Source: CAZROT01 sp964601895 (GTDB lineage Bacteria; Pseudomonadota; Gammaproteobacteria; Enterobacterales; Enterobacteriaceae). Taken from it: DNA of 64,000 nucleotides. This document shows positions 61,377 to 64,000 of this stretch, one piece after another. A program made the position numbers and the translations under genes. The stretch's first letter is position 1, and each line of letters opens with the position of its first letter. The stretch is from contig CAZROT010000002.1 in assembly GCA_964601895.1 (NCBI GenBank), positions 248,001 to 312,000 on the forward strand, in the 5' to 3' direction. Below the pieces are notes generated by a model. That model had not been told where the DNA came from. It saw only the letters and a list, made by a program, of their open reading frames with translations, and searched no databases.

Positions 61377-62096
61377 ATGAATCTTGTAAAAAAATCAGCT
61401 GATTCCCTTCGCCGTTGTCAGCCTCCCATTTACCCCCCACCCCGTAATGAACAGGAACTCCTTTGGCGTGCGGCCGCGTTATCTGGCTTGACGTTAAGTG
61501 AGCTGGCTACTCAGGCTGCATGGGTAATACCGCCAAATTTGAAAAAAGCCAAAGGATGGGTAGGTACATTGCTGGAATTTCATCTTGGTGCGGATGCTGC
61601 CAGTAAACCTGAACGTGATTTTTCCCAGATTGGTATTGAGCTTAAGACAATTCCGATAAATGCTGCGGGCAAACCGTTAGAAACAACATTTATTTGTATA
61701 GCTCCCTTAACGGATAATAGTGGTATTACCTGGGAAAACAGTCATGTCAGGTATAAGCTTTCCCGGGTACTTTGGATTCCGGTTGAAGGAGAACGGCAGA
61801 TCCCATTATCTGAACGTCGTATAGGGACCCCACTATTATGGAGTCCCAGTGAACAGGAAGAAGAAAAATTGCGTAATGACTGGGAAGAACTAATGGACCT
61901 GATTGTTCTTGGTGAAATTCACAGAATTACCGCGCGCCTTGGTGAAGTGCTGCAGCTGCGACCTAAAGCGGCCAATGGCAGGGTACTCACTAAAGCTATT
62001 GGTGAAAACGGGCAATCGGTTATGGCACGACCATTGGGATTTTATCTGAAAAAAAACTTCACTTCTGCGTTGCTGGCACGTCATTTTTCCCTCTAG
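61377..62096 (+). CDS. mutH: DNA mismatch repair endonuclease MutH
   Basis: A 239-residue endonuclease that nicks the unmethylated strand at hemimethylated GATC sites when activated by MutS and MutL. The PD-(D/E)xK site is visible in ERDFSQIGIELKTIP (~79–93), with the acidic pair and Lys. KGWVGTLLEFHLGA and HVRYKLSRVLWIPVEGE are family blocks. About ten residues longer than E. coli MutH (229). Its presence implies Dam-directed repair. Confidence 0.96.
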   Translation: MNLVKKSADSLRRCQPPIYPPPRNEQELLWRAAALSGLTLSELATQAAWVIPPNLKKAKGWVGTLLEFHLGADAASKPERDFSQIGIELKTIPINAAGKPLETTFICIAPLTDNSGITWENSHVRYKLSRVLWIPVEGERQIPLSERRIGTPLLWSPSEQEEEKLRNDWEELMDLIVLGEIHRITARLGEVLQLRPKAANGRVLTKAIGENGQSVMARPLGFYLKKNFTSALLARHFSL

Positions 62097-62203
62097 TCTG
62101 CCCGGATGCACTATTCCTGTTGAATGGTGCATTTTAAATTAATGCATATGATTTCACTTTATCGTATGCTGCCCTGACTGTTTTATTTTAGGGCATAATC
62201 GTA

Positions 62204-62926
62204 ATGTTTGACTGGATTGTTGATCCAAATGCCTGGCTGGCGCTGGGTACCCTGACTCTGCTCGAAATCATTCTGGGTATAGACAATATTATTTTTTTAT
62301 CCCTGATAGTGGCAAAATTGCCGCAACATCAACAGGCTCTGGCACGGCGCCTTGGTCTGTCAGCAGCCATGTTAATGCGCCTCGGTCTTCTGGCATCGAT
62401 TGCCTGGGTTATCCATCTGACTGAGCCGCTGTTTGAGCTTTTTGGTAAGGCGGTTTCATGGCGTGATATTATTTTACTGTCAGGTGGATTATTTCTGGTC
62501 TGGAAAGCCAGTAAAGAAATTCACGGCGCTTTTGAAGATAATGAACAACAGGAAAATAATAATTCCAGCTCTTTCTCTGCAGCCATTATTCAAATCATGT
62601 TACTGGATATTATTTTCAGTCTGGATTCTGTGATAACTGCAGTAGGATTATCTGATCATCTGTTCATTATGATGGCGGCAGTAATTATTTCTGTGGGTGT
62701 TATGATGTCTGCTGCGCAACCCATCGGAAATTTCGTCAATCTTCATCCATCCGTTAAAATGCTGGCGCTTGCCTTCCTTATCCTTGTTGGCTTTACGCTG
62801 ATGCTCGAAGGCTTCCATGTTCATATTCCTAAGGGTTATATTTATTTTGCCATGTTTTTTTCTATCAGTGTCGAAGTACTGAATCTGCTGCAACAAAAAA
62901 AGCGCAAACCTGTCAAAAAATCCTAA
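62204..62926 (+). CDS. ygdQ: TerC-family membrane protein YgdQ
   Basis: A 240-residue inner-membrane protein of the TerC family with about seven hydrophobic segments. The conserved acidic motifs are LEIILGIDNIIFLS near 21 and LLDIIFSLDSVITAVG near 133; these Asp residues are proposed to bind metal ions. Family members are linked to metal (Mn) efflux and tellurium resistance. It is downstream of mutH as in E. coli. Confidence 0.92.
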   Translation: MFDWIVDPNAWLALGTLTLLEIILGIDNIIFLSLIVAKLPQHQQALARRLGLSAAMLMRLGLLASIAWVIHLTEPLFELFGKAVSWRDIILLSGGLFLVWKASKEIHGAFEDNEQQENNNSSSFSAAIIQIMLLDIIFSLDSVITAVGLSDHLFIMMAAVIISVGVMMSAAQPIGNFVNLHPSVKMLALAFLILVGFTLMLEGFHVHIPKGYIYFAMFFSISVEVLNLLQQKKRKPVKKS

Positions 62927-63166
62927 TCAGCATTGTCGGCGGGCTGGGATGCCGGTCCCATCACTCCTGTGGCAGGCTGTGCAACCTGTATTATCCAGAG
63001 CCTGCCAGTGGTATATTATTCCCTGTGTTATATAAAAATCACCGGTAATTAATAGATTTTATTAAGCTGATTCTGCTTAAGTACTTATCCTGATTTAAAC
63101 CATCTGTAATAGCTTATAACAGTCTTATACAAATAAAATTCACCCTATATTTTTACAGGAGTAACG

Positions 63167-64000
63167 ATGCTCAGGGTTTATCATTCCAATCAGCTGGAGT
63201 TACTCAGGATGCTGATAACAACGCTAATGGAAAGGTGCCCGCTGAAAGATCCGCTCCAGCAGGAAGTAATACTGGTACAAAGCCCCGGCATGGGGCAATG
63301 GTTACAGATGCAGCTGGCGGAACAGTTTGGTATTGCTGCAAACATCACTTTTCCTTTCCCGGCAACATTTATCTGGGACATGTTCGTTCTGGTCTTGCCC
63401 GAAATTCCCAGAGAAAGTGCTTTCAGTAAAGAATCCATGACCTGGAAACTGCTGTGGCTGTTACCGCAACTGATGGATCAGCCGGTTTTTTCCGCCCTGC
63501 GGCGTTATCTGGCTGACGATAATGATAAATGTAAGCTGCACCAGCTGGCTGGCATGATAGCCGATCTTTTTGATCAGTATCTGGTGTACCGGGCTGACTG
63601 GTTAAAAAGCTGGGAGCAGGGCCGCCTGGTAGCAGGCCTGGATGAATCCCAGCAATGGCAGTCCGTGCTATGGATTGCGCTCAGTGATTATACCCGTCAG
63701 CTAAAACAGCCAGAATGGCATCGCGCACATCTTTATGAGCATTTTATTGAAAAAATGAATACCTCTGACGCCTGTCCTGATGGGCTGCCAGAACGGGTAT
63801 TTATCCTCGGCATCTCAACGTTACCTCCGGTTTATCTTCAGGCACTGCAGGCGTTGGGCAGGCACATTGATATACATCTGATGGTGACTAATCCCTGTCG
63901 CCATTACTGGGCAGACATACCGGGCTATGATTTCACACATTATGCAGAGCAGGTTGAACAGGAGTTATGCAGGGAATCAGGCCGGGAGGTTTGTTCAGGT
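63167..64000 (+). CDS. recC: Exodeoxyribonuclease V subunit RecC, N-terminal part; continues beyond window
   Basis: The frame opens at ATG 63167 (ACAGGAG 6 bp upstream) and stays open to the window end, giving 278 residues of a protein that is ~1,120 residues in E. coli. MLRVYHSNQLELL, VQSPGMGQWLQMQLAEQFGI and PATFIWDMFVLVLPEIPRES match RecC residue for residue in pattern. RecC recognises Chi and splits the strands in RecBCD. It lies on the plus strand behind ygdQ, whereas in E. coli recC follows ppdC on the other strand, so the chromosome is rearranged here. Confidence 0.95.
   Translation, partial: MLRVYHSNQLELLRMLITTLMERCPLKDPLQQEVILVQSPGMGQWLQMQLAEQFGIAANITFPFPATFIWDMFVLVLPEIPRESAFSKESMTWKLLWLLPQLMDQPVFSALRRYLADDNDKCKLHQLAGMIADLFDQYLVYRADWLKSWEQGRLVAGLDESQQWQSVLWIALSDYTRQLKQPEWHRAHLYEHFIEKMNTSDACPDGLPERVFILGISTLPPVYLQALQALGRHIDIHLMVTNPCRHYWADIPGYDFTHYAEQVEQELCRESGREVCSG

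Overview
The window is chromosomal DNA from a gammaproteobacterium of the order Enterobacterales. The evidence is gene order as well as protein similarity. The blocks asnB–tRNA(Met-Leu-Gln-Gln), cmoB-cmoA-yecN, aspS-nudB-yebC-ruvC-ruvA-ruvB-znuB/znuC-znuA-mepM-lpxM, and lgt-thyA-ppdA-ppdB-ygdB-ppdC / rppH / mutH-ygdQ all follow the enterobacterial order. ERIC-type ~127-bp imperfect palindromes occur four times. Genus cannot be fixed from the sequence. A siderophore cluster, a giant toxin, and a SopB-type effector with its chaperone point to a host-associated life, probably partly intracellular. No IS element, integrase, phage gene or CRISPR array was seen.

Layout. (1) 1–14.9 kb: a yersiniabactin-type thiazoline siderophore cluster entered in its middle. 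It holds the end of an HMWP2-like NRPS, an HMWP1-like PKS/NRPS, a thiazolinyl-imine reductase, a methyltransferase–thioesterase–thioesterase fusion, a phosphopantetheinyl transferase, a YbtA-like AraC regulator and an FyuA-like receptor behind a Fur-box/direct-repeat promoter. The PKS module is unusual: no acyltransferase domain, a KR without its catalytic Tyr and Asn, and a terminal cyclization domain with an altered DxxxxD motif and no following carrier or thioesterase. (2) 15.0–19.0 kb: asnB, four tRNA genes with a strong promoter, grxD, rnt. (3) 19.2–38.9 kb: an accessory block. It starts with a ~2,475-codon toxin gene (YopT-like C58 protease, C80 autoprotease, TcdA/TcdB-type pore former, RTX-like C terminus) interrupted by one in-frame amber codon. 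It continues with a SIMPL protein, an MFS transporter, a YiiX-like papain-fold protein, an MFS–aminotransferase–ornithine-cyclodeaminase operon, a frameshifted small gene, a class A beta-lactamase without a signal peptide, and a divergent pair encoding an exported RidA and an exported, apparently circularly permuted D-amino-acid-oxidase-like protein.

(4) 39.0–54.5 kb: housekeeping genes for tRNA modification, Asp-tRNA synthesis, Holliday junction processing (with a LexA box at ruvA), zinc uptake, murein hydrolysis and lipid A acylation. It is interrupted between yecN and aspS by a type III effector/chaperone pair (SopB/SigE-like) and an ERIC element. (5) 54.7–64 kb: a MipA/OmpV outer-membrane protein, the prepilin-like ppd/ygdB operon, thyA, lgt, rppH, mutH, ygdQ and the start of recC. 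Compared with E. coli, ptsP is missing between lgt and rppH, and recC has moved from behind ppdC to behind ygdQ on the opposite strand.
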